From JACKIC01 sp964543795 (GTDB lineage Bacteria; Planctomycetota; UBA1135; UBA2386), in assembly GCA_964543795.1 (NCBI GenBank), contig CAZIZN010000014.1:1-64000 (forward strand): a stretch of 64,000 nucleotides of DNA, given 5' to 3'. Position numbers and translations under genes: made by a program. The notes beneath the pieces are model-generated. The model saw only the letters and a program-made list of their open reading frames with translations. It was not told the origin of the DNA and made no database searches. Below are positions 32,484 to 40,694 of this stretch, piece after piece; positions within the stretch are counted from its first letter, which is position 1, and each line of letters starts with the position of its first letter.

Positions 32484-35400
32484 TCAGCGACGGCGGCGGC
32501 GGCCGCGATCGTCGCCGCGCGGACGCTCTTCGCCGATCAGGTTCTCGATCGGCTCGAGCTGCCCGACGTCGTTGAAGCCGGTCGGCTCGGCACCCTCGTC
32601 CTCGAACTCGGCCATCGGCAGATTGCTGCGCGGTGCGGCGCGATCGCGACCGCGATCGTCACGCTCCTCGCGCGCCCCGCGACCGCGGTGCTCCGGGCGA
32701 CCGGGCCGATCCTCGCGGGCCGGACGATCCTCGCGCGCCGGCCTGTCCTCCCGCGCCGGCCGGTCCTCGCGACCGGACCGCTCGACGCGCGCCGGACGGT
32801 CGTCGCGCAGCGGACGGTCGTCGCGGGCCGGACGATCCTCGCGCGCCGGACGGTCGTCGCGGCCATGCCGCTCCGCGCGCACCGGCCGATCTTCGCGCAC
32901 CGGCCGATCTTCGCGCACCGGCCGATCTTCGCGGACGTGCCGTTCGGCACGCGCCGGACGGTCTTCCCGCGCGGGACGGTCGTCGCGGTCGTGGCGCTCC
33001 GCACGCGCCGGACGCTCCTCGCGCACCGGCCGGTCCTCCCGAGCGGGACGATCGTCGCGGGCCGGCCGCTCCGGACGAGCCGGACGGTCGTCGCGCTCGC
33101 CCCAGGCGTCCCGTGGACGACGCTCTTCACGCCCGGAATCGTCGGCCCGGGGGCCGTGCTCCCGCCGATCGCCGCGCGCATGCGGCGGACGCGGGCCACG
33201 CTCCTCGAGCGGGCGATCTTCGCGGTGCGGGCGCCGCCCACCCTCCTCGGGTTGACGCGGACCGCGTTCGAACTCGGCCCGTTCGGGGCGCTCGCGCCGA
33301 TCGTCGCGGTCGAAGCGACCGCCGCGCTCGTGACGTTCGCCGCCGCGCGACTCGCGCTCCGGCCGATCGAACCGACCGCCGCGTTCGAACCGCTCTTCGC
33401 GCGGACCACGCTCTTCGCGCGGGCCACGCTCTTCGCGCGGGCCACGCTCTTCGCGCGGGCCACGTTCCTCGCGCGGGCCACGCTGGAACGTCCCACCGCG
33501 CGGCGCACGTTCGTCACCTTCCGGCGCCACCGCCGCAGCGGGTGCGGGCTTGTCGCCGCTCGCCGCGTTGAGCAGCGCCTTGCGGCTGAGCTTGACCTTG
33601 CCGAAGTCGTCGATCGCGATCACCTTCACCTTGATGACGTCGCCGATGCGCACGACGTCGGTCACGGCGCGGATGAACTCGTCCGAGAGTTCCGAGACGT
33701 GCACGAGGCCTTCCTGGCCCGGCAGGATCTCGACGAACGCGCCGAACTCCTTGATCGCCGTGACGCGGCCCTCGTAGGTGCCGCCGAGTTCGACCTCGGC
33801 CGTCATCGACTTGATGTAGGCGACACACGCCATCACCTTCTCGGAGTTGAGGCCCGTGACGGTGCAGATGCCGCCGTCCTCGATCGAGATCTTGCACTCG
33901 AACTGCTCCTGCAGCTGGCGGATGTTCTTGCCGCCCGGGCCGATGATGAGGCCGATCTTCTCGCTCGGCACCTGCAGCGACTCGAGGCGCGGCGCGTTCG
34001 GGCTGATCTCGGCGCGCGGCGCACGCAGCGCCTTGAGCATCTCGCGCAGGATGTGCAGGCGACCTTGGCGGGCCTGCTCGAGCGCTTCGGCCATGATCTC
34101 GCGCGTCAGGCCGTCGCACTTGATGTCCATCTGCAGCGCGGTGATGCCGCGACCGGTGCCGACGACCTTGAAGTCCATGTCGCCGCAGGCGTCCTCGCTG
34201 CCGAGGATGTCGGAGAGGATCGCGTAGCGCTTGCCCTCCATGACGAGCCCCATGGCGATGCCCGCGACCGGCTGCTTGATCGGCACGCCCGCGTCCATCA
34301 TCGACAAGGTGCCGGCACAGGCGGTCGCCATCGACGAACTGCCGTTCGACTCGAGGATCTCGCTGGTGATGCGGATCGTGTAGGGGAACTCCTCGCGCGT
34401 CGGCAGCACGCACTCGAGACCGCGTTCGGCGAGCGCGCCGTGGCCGATCTCGCGGCGCCCGGGGGCCAGCACGCGCTTGGTCTCGCCGACCGAGAACGGC
34501 GGGAAGCTGTAGTGCAGCAGGAAGCGCTTGCGCGGCTCGGGCATGAGCCCGTCGATGATCTGCTGGTCGTCGGTGCCGCCGAGCGTCACGACGCCGAGCG
34601 CCTGCGTCTCGCCGCGCGTGAACAGCACGGAGCCGTGCACGCGTGGCAGCACGCCGACCTCGATCGTGATCGGGCGGATGCTCTTGGTGTCGCGGCCGTC
34701 GGCGCGGCGGCCCGTGAGGATCGACTGGCGCTCACCGTCCTTGACGATCTCGCCGACGATCTCGCCGACCATCGCACCCCAGACCTTGGCCTGGGACTCG
34801 GTGGAGCCGGCGGGAGCCGGGAACGCGGCGACGGCCTTCTCCTTGGCCGCCTTCGCCGCAGCGCTGCGGATCTGCTTGGTGCCCGGCGTCAGCGGCGCCG
34901 AGCGCAGCAGATCGCCGAACTGTTCTTCGATCGCCGCGACGAGTTTCTCGTCGCGCTTCGGCGGCGAGAACTCCATCTTCGGCTTGCCGGCCTTGGCGAC
35001 CAGCTCGTCGATCATGCCGGCGATCTCACGCACGACGTCGTGCGCGAGTTCGAGCGCCTGGAGCATGGTCTCCTCGGGCACTTCCTTGGCGCCCGCCTCG
35101 ACCATCACGATCGCCTCGTCGTGTCCGGCGACGGTCAGGTTGAGCTTGTTGTCGGGACTCTGCAGCGTCGACCACAGCGGGTTGACCTGCAGCTTGTCGT
35201 CCTTGAGGCCGATGCGGACCATGCCGAGCGACTTGCCGTGCGGCAACGAGCTCAGCGCGAGCGCCGCGAACGACGCGATCGCGCAGATCACGTCGGGGTC
35301 GTTCTCGCGATCCGTGGAGAGGACCTGCGACAGCACCTGCACCTCGCGCCGGAAGCCGTCCGGGAACATCGGGCGGATCGAGCGATCGATCAGGCGCGAG

Positions 35401-35843
35401 CCCAGGATCTCCTTGGTCGTCGGGCGGCCTTCGCGCTTGAAGAAGCCGCCGGGGATCACGCCCGCAGCCGCCGTCTTCTCGCGGTAGTCGACCGTGAGCG
35501 GGAAGAAGTCGATGCCTTCGGGCGACTTGCCGCTGTTCACGCACGCCAGCACCATGGTGTCGCCGTAGCGAACGACGCAGGCGCCGTCCGACAGCTTGGC
35601 CATGCGGCCGGTCTCGAGCGTGAGCATGCGGCCGCCGATCTCGCGTTCGACGACCACCTTGCCGACAGCGCTCGCGCGCGGCTCGGCCTCCGCCGCATGC
35701 CGCGGCGCGCGCGCGCGGGCGCCACCACTGTGGCCGGCGCCGCTCTGGCCGGCACCGCTCTGGCCGGCACCACTGCCAGCCGCCTTCTTGGGTCGGGCGC
35801 TGCGCGCCGGGGAGGAACCTTCGGGCTTCTTCTTGCTTGCCAT
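32484..35843 (-). CDS. pnp: polyribonucleotide nucleotidyltransferase (PNPase) with long charged tail
   Basis: 1119 residues against about 700 for usual PNPase, the 3'-5' phosphorolytic RNase of the degradosome. An N-terminal extension (residues 1-60) carries a SGAGQ tandem repeat. Two RNase PH domains follow (first with VDYREKTAAAGVIPGGFFKR, second with LTGRRADGRDTKSIRPI), then a KH domain (IGLIIGPGGKNIRQL, about residue 628) and an S1 domain (about 686-755). Residues about 765-1119 are an extra tail of PREERG, then DRPAREDRPVRE-type repeats, likely disordered, RNA-binding and possibly condensate-forming. It follows rpsO on the same strand, the conserved rpsO-pnp order. Confidence 0.95.
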   Translation of the reverse strand: MASKKKPEGSSPARSARPKKAAGSGAGQSGAGQSGAGHSGGARARAPRHAAEAEPRASAVGKVVVEREIGGRMLTLETGRMAKLSDGACVVRYGDTMVLACVNSGKSPEGIDFFPLTVDYREKTAAAGVIPGGFFKREGRPTTKEILGSRLIDRSIRPMFPDGFRREVQVLSQVLSTDRENDPDVICAIASFAALALSSLPHGKSLGMVRIGLKDDKLQVNPLWSTLQSPDNKLNLTVAGHDEAIVMVEAGAKEVPEETMLQALELAHDVVREIAGMIDELVAKAGKPKMEFSPPKRDEKLVAAIEEQFGDLLRSAPLTPGTKQIRSAAAKAAKEKAVAAFPAPAGSTESQAKVWGAMVGEIVGEIVKDGERQSILTGRRADGRDTKSIRPITIEVGVLPRVHGSVLFTRGETQALGVVTLGGTDDQQIIDGLMPEPRKRFLLHYSFPPFSVGETKRVLAPGRREIGHGALAERGLECVLPTREEFPYTIRITSEILESNGSSSMATACAGTLSMMDAGVPIKQPVAGIAMGLVMEGKRYAILSDILGSEDACGDMDFKVVGTGRGITALQMDIKCDGLTREIMAEALEQARQGRLHILREMLKALRAPRAEISPNAPRLESLQVPSEKIGLIIGPGGKNIRQLQEQFECKISIEDGGICTVTGLNSEKVMACVAYIKSMTAEVELGGTYEGRVTAIKEFGAFVEILPGQEGLVHVSELSDEFIRAVTDVVRIGDVIKVKVIAIDDFGKVKLSRKALLNAASGDKPAPAAAVAPEGDERAPRGGTFQRGPREERGPREERGPREERGPREERGPREERFERGGRFDRPERESRGGERHERGGRFDRDDRRERPERAEFERGPRQPEEGGRRPHREDRPLEERGPRPPHARGDRREHGPRADDSGREERRPRDAWGERDDRPARPERPARDDRPAREDRPVREERPARAERHDRDDRPAREDRPARAERHVREDRPVREDRPVREDRPVRAERHGRDDRPAREDRPARDDRPLRDDRPARVERSGREDRPAREDRPAREDRPAREDRPGRPEHRGRGAREERDDRGRDRAAPRSNLPMAEFEDEGAEPTGFNDVGQLEPIENLIGEERPRGDDRGRRRRR
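33407..33483. repeat. 18-bp tandem repeats in the pnp tail
   Basis: About four and a half copies of a unit close to CGCGGGCCACGCTCTTCG (plus-strand reading) encode GPREER repeats. Between about 32700 and 33090 looser repeats with 12- and 24-base periods encode the DRPxRE blocks. Confidence 0.8.
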
Positions 35844-36131
35844 CCTTCTACTCGTCTCTTCGTTCCAGTCTTCGTTTGCGTGAGCGCACGTCGCCGGCTG
35901 CCCCTACGGGGGCCCGCACCGGCGGGTGCGTCGGCGGAATCTCCGCCAGCGGAGTCGCTGCCGTGCAGGACTCCGAGCGGCGCGAGATCCCGGGAGGGGT
36001 AACGCGCCTGGTGCCGGGCCGCCGGCAGCGATCGCTGCGCAAGCGGCACGACTGCGCCATCCTGGCGCGCAGGGGGCGGACGCCGCTCATCCGAGGGCCG
36101 GCCGCCAGGGTGCCCGCTCGACTGCGGGCGC

Positions 36132-36156
36132 AACCGCCGCACACGTGGCGGCGGTT
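36132..36156. other. 9-bp inverted repeat in the pnp leader
   Basis: AACCGCCGC and GCGGCGGTT form a perfect nine-pair stem with a seven-base loop. No T-run follows on the minus strand, so it looks more like a structured leader or processing site than an intrinsic terminator. Confidence 0.6.
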
Positions 36157-36197
36157 CGGGTTGTTGGTTCGGGTTTGCCTCGCGGTTGCTGGCTTCC

Positions 36198-36228
36198 CAC
36201 CCGTCGGCACCGCGGTGCCGTCCGGGTG
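36198..36228 (-). terminator. hairpin just after rpsO, possible terminator or processing site
   Basis: A 16-base perfect palindrome (CGGCACCGCGGTGCCG, 36205-36220) is extended by outer arms CACCCG and CGGGTG. It starts about 15 bases after the rpsO stop. There is no T-run after it, so termination is uncertain. Confidence 0.45.
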
Positions 36229-36242
36229 CTCAGCGGTTCACA

Positions 36243-36512
36243 TCACTTGCGCAGACCGAGCTTCGCGATCAATTGCGCATGCCGTGCCGAATCGACTCGG
36301 CGCAGATAGGCCGAGAGCTTGTTGCGGCGGTTGACCTTGAGAAGCAGGCCGTGACGGCTGTGGTAGTCCTTGGGGTGGCGCTGCATGTGGGCCGTCAGTT
36401 CCAGGATCTGCGCGGTCAGCACGGCGATCTGCACCTCGGGTGAGCCGCTGTCCTTCTCGTGGCGCTTGTTGCCCTGGATGATCTGCTGCTTCGTCGTCTT
36501 GGCGATGGTCAT
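36243..36512 (-). CDS. rpsO: 30S ribosomal protein S15
   Basis: 89 residues, the usual length. The sequence runs MTIAKTTKQQIIQ, SGSPEVQIAVLTAQI, HPKDYHSRHGLL, VNRRNKLSAYLR, matching S15 throughout, including the LTxHMxxHxKDxHSRRGL-type rRNA-binding helix. S15 binds 16S rRNA early in small-subunit assembly and in other bacteria represses its own translation. A Shine-Dalgarno site precedes the ATG. pnp follows downstream. Confidence 0.98.
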   Translation of the reverse strand: MTIAKTTKQQIIQGNKRHEKDSGSPEVQIAVLTAQILELTAHMQRHPKDYHSRHGLLLKVNRRNKLSAYLRRVDSARHAQLIAKLGLRK

Positions 36513-36519
36513 CCCTGAT

Positions 36520-36524
36520 TCCTC
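36520..36524 (-). promoter_or_regulatory. Shine-Dalgarno site of rpsO
   Basis: GAGGA on the minus strand, seven bases before the ATG at 36512. Confidence 0.75.
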
Positions 36525-36754
36525 GATGCTTGTTCAGAACCGGCGCGCCAGAACAGGGTTTCCGGCTGCGCGGTCGGCCCCGGAGGGCTGGTGGGTGTGG
36601 ACAAAGGGCGCAGAGGGTAGCGGCGCGACCCGCGCGCAGCAAGCTCCAGATCGGCAAGCTGCCGGTCGGCGGCTCCCCGATCGGCGGAGCCCGGCACCCT
36701 GCAGCCGCGCGCGGCCGGCGACGGCCCGGATCGCTGCGCCAGGGCGCGGAGCCC

Positions 36755-37390
36755 TCACGGGTTCCGGCGCGGCAGCCGGTCCAGCAGCTCGCCGACCGCC
36801 ATGCCAGCGCAACTGCGACCCATGCTGTCCTTGTCGCGCGGCGCCGCCCCCGCCCCGCCGGCCTTGATCTCGCCGCGCAGCGAGCCGCTCCACAGCTGCT
36901 CGCCGTCGGTCGCGATCATCGCTGCCTGCAGTTCGAAGCGCACGCGACGATCGATCAAGAGACGCGACTCGTCCCAGCGGTCGATCCGCAGCGCGAGCAC
37001 TGCATCTTCTTTGCAGTGGCCGGCATACGAACGAAGCACGGCAGGCACGAGGATCGAGGAACCCTTCGTGGAGGCCTCTTGCGCGACCGCCTTGGTGGCG
37101 AGCGCGACGTCGACCGTGGTCGCGGTCACCGGCGCGTAGAAGCGGCCGGGCAGCTGGCGCATCAGCTCCTGGCGGAAGAACGTCAGGTGCCGCGACGCAG
37201 CACCGTCCGGCGTGCCGTCCTCGACGGGCAACACGGCCACGTCCGACGGGCGCCGGCTGGCGAGTGCCGGCGTCGCCGCGAGCGTCGAGTCGACCGACAA
37301 AGGATCGACCGTCTGGCACGCAGCGGCGAGCAGGAAGCAGAGCGACGCGGCCACCGGGCCGCGAGAAGGGACGAAGAACGAGATGACCAT
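36755..37390 (-). CDS. lipoprotein resembling the DUF799/GNA1162 group
   Basis: 211-residue exported lipoprotein: hydrophobic leader ending LCFLLAAAC with Cys as the lipid site. The mature part begins with PSDVAVLPVEDGT, then RQELMRQLPGRFYAPV and VLALRIDRWDESRLLIDRR, similar in layout to small outer-membrane lipoproteins that carry an N-terminal 'VAVLP.ED' strand. Such proteins often assist outer-membrane transport or pilus assembly. It stands alone between rpsO and the carbonic anhydrase gene. Confidence 0.7.
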   Translation of the reverse strand: MVISFFVPSRGPVAASLCFLLAAACQTVDPLSVDSTLAATPALASRRPSDVAVLPVEDGTPDGAASRHLTFFRQELMRQLPGRFYAPVTATTVDVALATKAVAQEASTKGSSILVPAVLRSYAGHCKEDAVLALRIDRWDESRLLIDRRVRFELQAAMIATDGEQLWSGSLRGEIKAGGAGAAPRDKDSMGRSCAGMAVGELLDRLPRRNP

Positions 37391-37541
37391 GACCGTGACC
37401 TCAGGACCTCAGCTGACCGGATCCGGCGGCACCATAGCAGGCGTTCCCGGCCACGGGAAGCGAACTGTCGGCCGTTGTGCGTCGCCGCGACCGTCGCGCC
37501 TGCACCGGCCACGGCGCCCGCGAGCGGCGCGGGACCTCGGG

Positions 37542-38186
37542 CTACGCATCGGCGGCGACGACCGGCACGAACCGCTGCGTCGCCTCGTCGAGGACGGTGA
37601 GCACGCCTTCGCCGAGGTCGTAGTGCCAGCCGTGCAGCTGCAGCACCCCGCTCTCGACGCGTCGTTTGATCGCCGGGAAGGTCTGCAGGTTGCGCAGCGA
37701 CAACCGGATCGCGAGCCGCTCGCAGAGCGTGGCGCGCTCCTGCGCCGAGAGGCCCGGTGGCGAAAGCGCCGCGATGCGGGCCTCGCGCGCGATCTCGAGC
37801 CACGAGGCGACGAACCGCAGCCGCTCGGCGGATTCGGGCGGCCCGGCCAGCATGCTGGCGATGCCGCCGCAACGACTGTGGCCGAGCACGACCACGTGCG
37901 GCACGCCGAGCACCGAGATCGCGAACTCGACGCCGGCGCTGGTGCCGTGGTACGAACCCGACTCCTCGCACGGCGGCACGAGGTTGGCGACGTTGCGCAC
38001 GACGAACAGCTCGCCGGGGTCGCAGTCGAACACGATCGCGGGATCGACGCGGGAATCGCAGCAGGCGATCATCAGCACCCGCGGCCGCTGGCCCTCGCGC
38101 GCGATGCGCTCGATCAACTCTCGCTGCTGCTCGAAGCGGCCGGAGCGGAACCTCTGCCAGCCGGCGATCAGTTCGGGGATGGCCAT
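37542..38186 (-). CDS. beta-class carbonic anhydrase
   Basis: 214-residue zinc enzyme interconverting CO2 and bicarbonate. Zinc ligands and catalytic pair are visible: Cys42, Asp44 and Arg46 in ACCDSR, and His103 and Cys106 in GHSRCGG. The VVRNVANLVPP segment is also typical. Length matches bacterial beta-CAs, with no signal peptide, so it is cytosolic. It is probably a single gene between the lipoprotein and a large secreted protein. Confidence 0.93.
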   Translation of the reverse strand: MAIPELIAGWQRFRSGRFEQQRELIERIAREGQRPRVLMIACCDSRVDPAIVFDCDPGELFVVRNVANLVPPCEESGSYHGTSAGVEFAISVLGVPHVVVLGHSRCGGIASMLAGPPESAERLRFVASWLEIAREARIAALSPPGLSAQERATLCERLAIRLSLRNLQTFPAIKRRVESGVLQLHGWHYDLGEGVLTVLDEATQRFVPVVAADA

Positions 38187-38240
38187 GGCCGGCCGTTCTA
38201 GCTCGGCCGCGCGGCAGCCGCGAGCAGTTCCTGGCCCTGT

Positions 38241-40367
38241 TCAGCGCGGCAGGACGGCCCACCACTCGGCGGTCGCCCAGTCGTTCGGCCCGTTGGGTGC
38301 GACGTCCTGCAGGATCGCGTTGCAGCGCGCGACCAACGCCGCGTCGGTGGCGTGCACCTCGCGGCAGATCAGCACCGCGGGCAGGATCCACGGCCAGAAG
38401 TTGAGGCTGACGTGGACGTCGGGACTGCCCGTGTAGTAGCTCGACGGCGGCAGCGCGTCGCCCTCCTGCGCGCCCTGCAGGTAGCGGATCGCAGTGGCCG
38501 CGATCCAGCGGCCGTTCTCCTGGAAGCAGCAACGCTCGACGACGACGCGCGACACCTCGCGCGCCATCGCCAGCTGCCGGGAGTCGCCCGTGACGCGCCA
38601 GGCCGCGAAGAAGCCCATCGCCGCGATGCTGTGTTCCCACGTCACGAGTGCCGGCACGCGCGACGAGTTGGGTTCGAGGAACGTCGGGTCGCTGCCGATC
38701 TCCATCGCGCGAACCGGCTTCTGCGCATTGCCGACGAACTGGCGGCCGGGCCACAGGTTCTGCACCGCCGCGATGCGGTCCGACATCGTCTGCAGCAGTT
38801 CCTGCCGCGCCGCCGGGTCCTCGAGCAGCAGCAGCATGTTCGCCCGCGCCATCGCCAGGCGTCCTTCGGCGCGCGGTGAATCGAGCCAGTTCGGCACCTG
38901 CGTGTTGTCGACCTCGGCGAGGTCCCGCAACTGGTCGCGCAAGGACCAGCTGCCCGTCAGGGCCAGCAAGGCGAGGAAGTTGTTGTGCGAACGATGCTGA
39001 TCGTCCCAGGGTGTCCAACCGGTGGTCGGCCACGTGTAGGGCAGCGGGCACGGATAGCCGAGCGACGTCGTCGTCGTGCGGCAGTTCGGCAGCTGGTTGA
39101 AGCACTGCAGCCCCGGGTGGTTCGCGGCCCGCATCGGGCTGCCGTCGACCTCGCGGTAGTGGAACGCCCGCATCATCACCTCGGTGACGGAGTAGCCCGC
39201 GTCGTAGATCCAGCGCGGATCGCCGACGGTCACCGCCTGGGCGCCCTTGCACGCACCGAAGTCCTCCTGCGCCCCGGTCGACGCGGCGTTGCGGAACAGG
39301 CCCCGCGGCCGCTGCGCGAACAGGTCCGCCGGCTGGTTCAGCAACTGCCGGAACGTCGCCCACGCACCGTTCGCCCAGCCGGCCCCACCGTCGCCGCGGT
39401 GCGGGATCGGCACCTCGGGCACCTCGCCGAACGCGAGCCACTTGCCTTCCCAGTGCCGCCACATGCCGACGCACGGCCAGCTGTGCTCGGCGACCAGTTC
39501 GTCGACGCGGTCGGCGACCGACCAGGTGTTGGTCATGCCGTTCGTCGCGTAGGCGACCGGCGCCGGCGTGCGACCGGCGGACGGCAGGCACAACATCGAG
39601 CCCGACACGTGCAGCCCTTCGCCGCGGCCCAGCGTGCGCGGCCCGGAGATCACCTGCACCCAGTCGCCGTGGCTCGGGTGCGGCACGAACGCGGTCTGCA
39701 CGAACGGCGCCGGCATGCCGAGACGGGTCCGGTAGTCGAGGTGCAGGAACTCGCCGCTCTCGATCCAGAGCAGCGCGAAGTCGTAGCTCATGCCCGAGAG
39801 CCGCGGATCGGCGCAGGTCAACGTGCTCTCCACGTGCACGACGTCCTGACCGACGTAGACGTAGAGGTAACCCTCGTAGGCGATCGGCGAGGTGCCCAGG
39901 CGTCCCGACAGCTTGAACACGCGGCGCGCCGGCGACTCGTTCTCGACCAGTTCGAAGCGCGGCTGCAGGAGGCGGTGCTCGAGGCCGTTCGTGTCGAGCA
40001 GCACCGGCCTGGGCATCACCGCGAGCGTGTCGTCGGCGACCCAATCGCTCATTCCCCACGGTGCGAACGTGGCCACCTGGTTGGTGACGCCGACCAGCGT
40101 GCCGCTGACGGTCTCCTGCGGCAGGAAGTCGCCGAGCACGTGGAAGAGCACCGAGTGCTGACCGACCGCGGGCCCTTTGAAGGCGATCCAGCCGCGCGGC
40201 TGGAACCGGCAGAGCTGCGGCAGGGCGGCGGCGTCGGCAGCGGGTAGCGCCACGTCGACCCACTGCTTGCGCGGGATGCTGGCGAGGTTGACCAGGACGA
40301 CGTCCTGGCAGGTGGCCGGAACGGCGGAGACGACGGCGCAGAGCGCCGCGAGCAGGATGCGGATCAT
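38241..40367 (-). CDS. large secreted protein of unknown function
   Basis: 708-residue exported protein: signal peptide MIRILLAALCAVVSAVPATC. The first half is beta-rich (LVNLASIPRKQWVDVALP, GQDVVHVESTLTCADP) and recalls the beta domains that precede catalytic toroids in polysaccharide lyases. The second half is mostly helical with repeated W, H and NFWPWILP patterns, consistent with an alpha/alpha barrel. I do not recognise a family or active site, so a glycan-degrading role is only a guess. The internal ATG at 40367 is chosen for its signal peptide. Confidence 0.8.
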   Translation of the reverse strand: MIRILLAALCAVVSAVPATCQDVVLVNLASIPRKQWVDVALPAADAAALPQLCRFQPRGWIAFKGPAVGQHSVLFHVLGDFLPQETVSGTLVGVTNQVATFAPWGMSDWVADDTLAVMPRPVLLDTNGLEHRLLQPRFELVENESPARRVFKLSGRLGTSPIAYEGYLYVYVGQDVVHVESTLTCADPRLSGMSYDFALLWIESGEFLHLDYRTRLGMPAPFVQTAFVPHPSHGDWVQVISGPRTLGRGEGLHVSGSMLCLPSAGRTPAPVAYATNGMTNTWSVADRVDELVAEHSWPCVGMWRHWEGKWLAFGEVPEVPIPHRGDGGAGWANGAWATFRQLLNQPADLFAQRPRGLFRNAASTGAQEDFGACKGAQAVTVGDPRWIYDAGYSVTEVMMRAFHYREVDGSPMRAANHPGLQCFNQLPNCRTTTTSLGYPCPLPYTWPTTGWTPWDDQHRSHNNFLALLALTGSWSLRDQLRDLAEVDNTQVPNWLDSPRAEGRLAMARANMLLLLEDPAARQELLQTMSDRIAAVQNLWPGRQFVGNAQKPVRAMEIGSDPTFLEPNSSRVPALVTWEHSIAAMGFFAAWRVTGDSRQLAMAREVSRVVVERCCFQENGRWIAATAIRYLQGAQEGDALPPSSYYTGSPDVHVSLNFWPWILPAVLICREVHATDAALVARCNAILQDVAPNGPNDWATAEWWAVLPR

Positions 40368-40694
40368 GGCTGCAGTGGAGACGCGAGCGCCGACGCCGGA
40401 AGGCGCGAGGCGGGTCGAGTGCGAGCGACCGGGCGGGGGCCCACGCCGGTCGCGCCGCACCTACGCAGCGCGCGAGGTCGGCGGCTCGCTTCTTCGCGCG
40501 CTCCACCGCCGCCGTCGAAACTCCGGCGGCATCGACACCTCGGGCACTTCGTGCGGCCCAGGTCCCACGACGCTCGCTCCGCGTCGACGCGCAAGCAGTT
40601 GTGACGGAGGCGGCGCGCGCCGATGCTGGCGTTCGCGGTCCGGCGCAACGACACGCCGTCGGAAAACGGACTGCAAAAATCCAGGACGCCAACC
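40368..40694. other. intergenic region between divergent genes
   Basis: 327 bases between the starts of the large secreted protein and asparagine synthetase. Open frames here have Arg-rich products and look like shadows. It should hold both promoters; none is clear by eye. Confidence 0.45.

Larger units (their letters stand above)
35844..36242. other. rpsO-pnp intergenic region with hairpins
   Basis: 399 bases with no gene, between rpsO and pnp on the minus strand. It holds at least two strong inverted repeats (36132-36156 and 36198-36228). In enteric bacteria this gap carries an RNase III site controlling pnp; a similar role here is inference. Confidence 0.5.

Noticed and set aside
32700..33483. 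Regular repeats that could suggest a CRISPR array
   Set aside because: Units are 12, 18 and 24 bases, in frame with the pnp tail, imperfect and without unique spacers. They are coding repeats.
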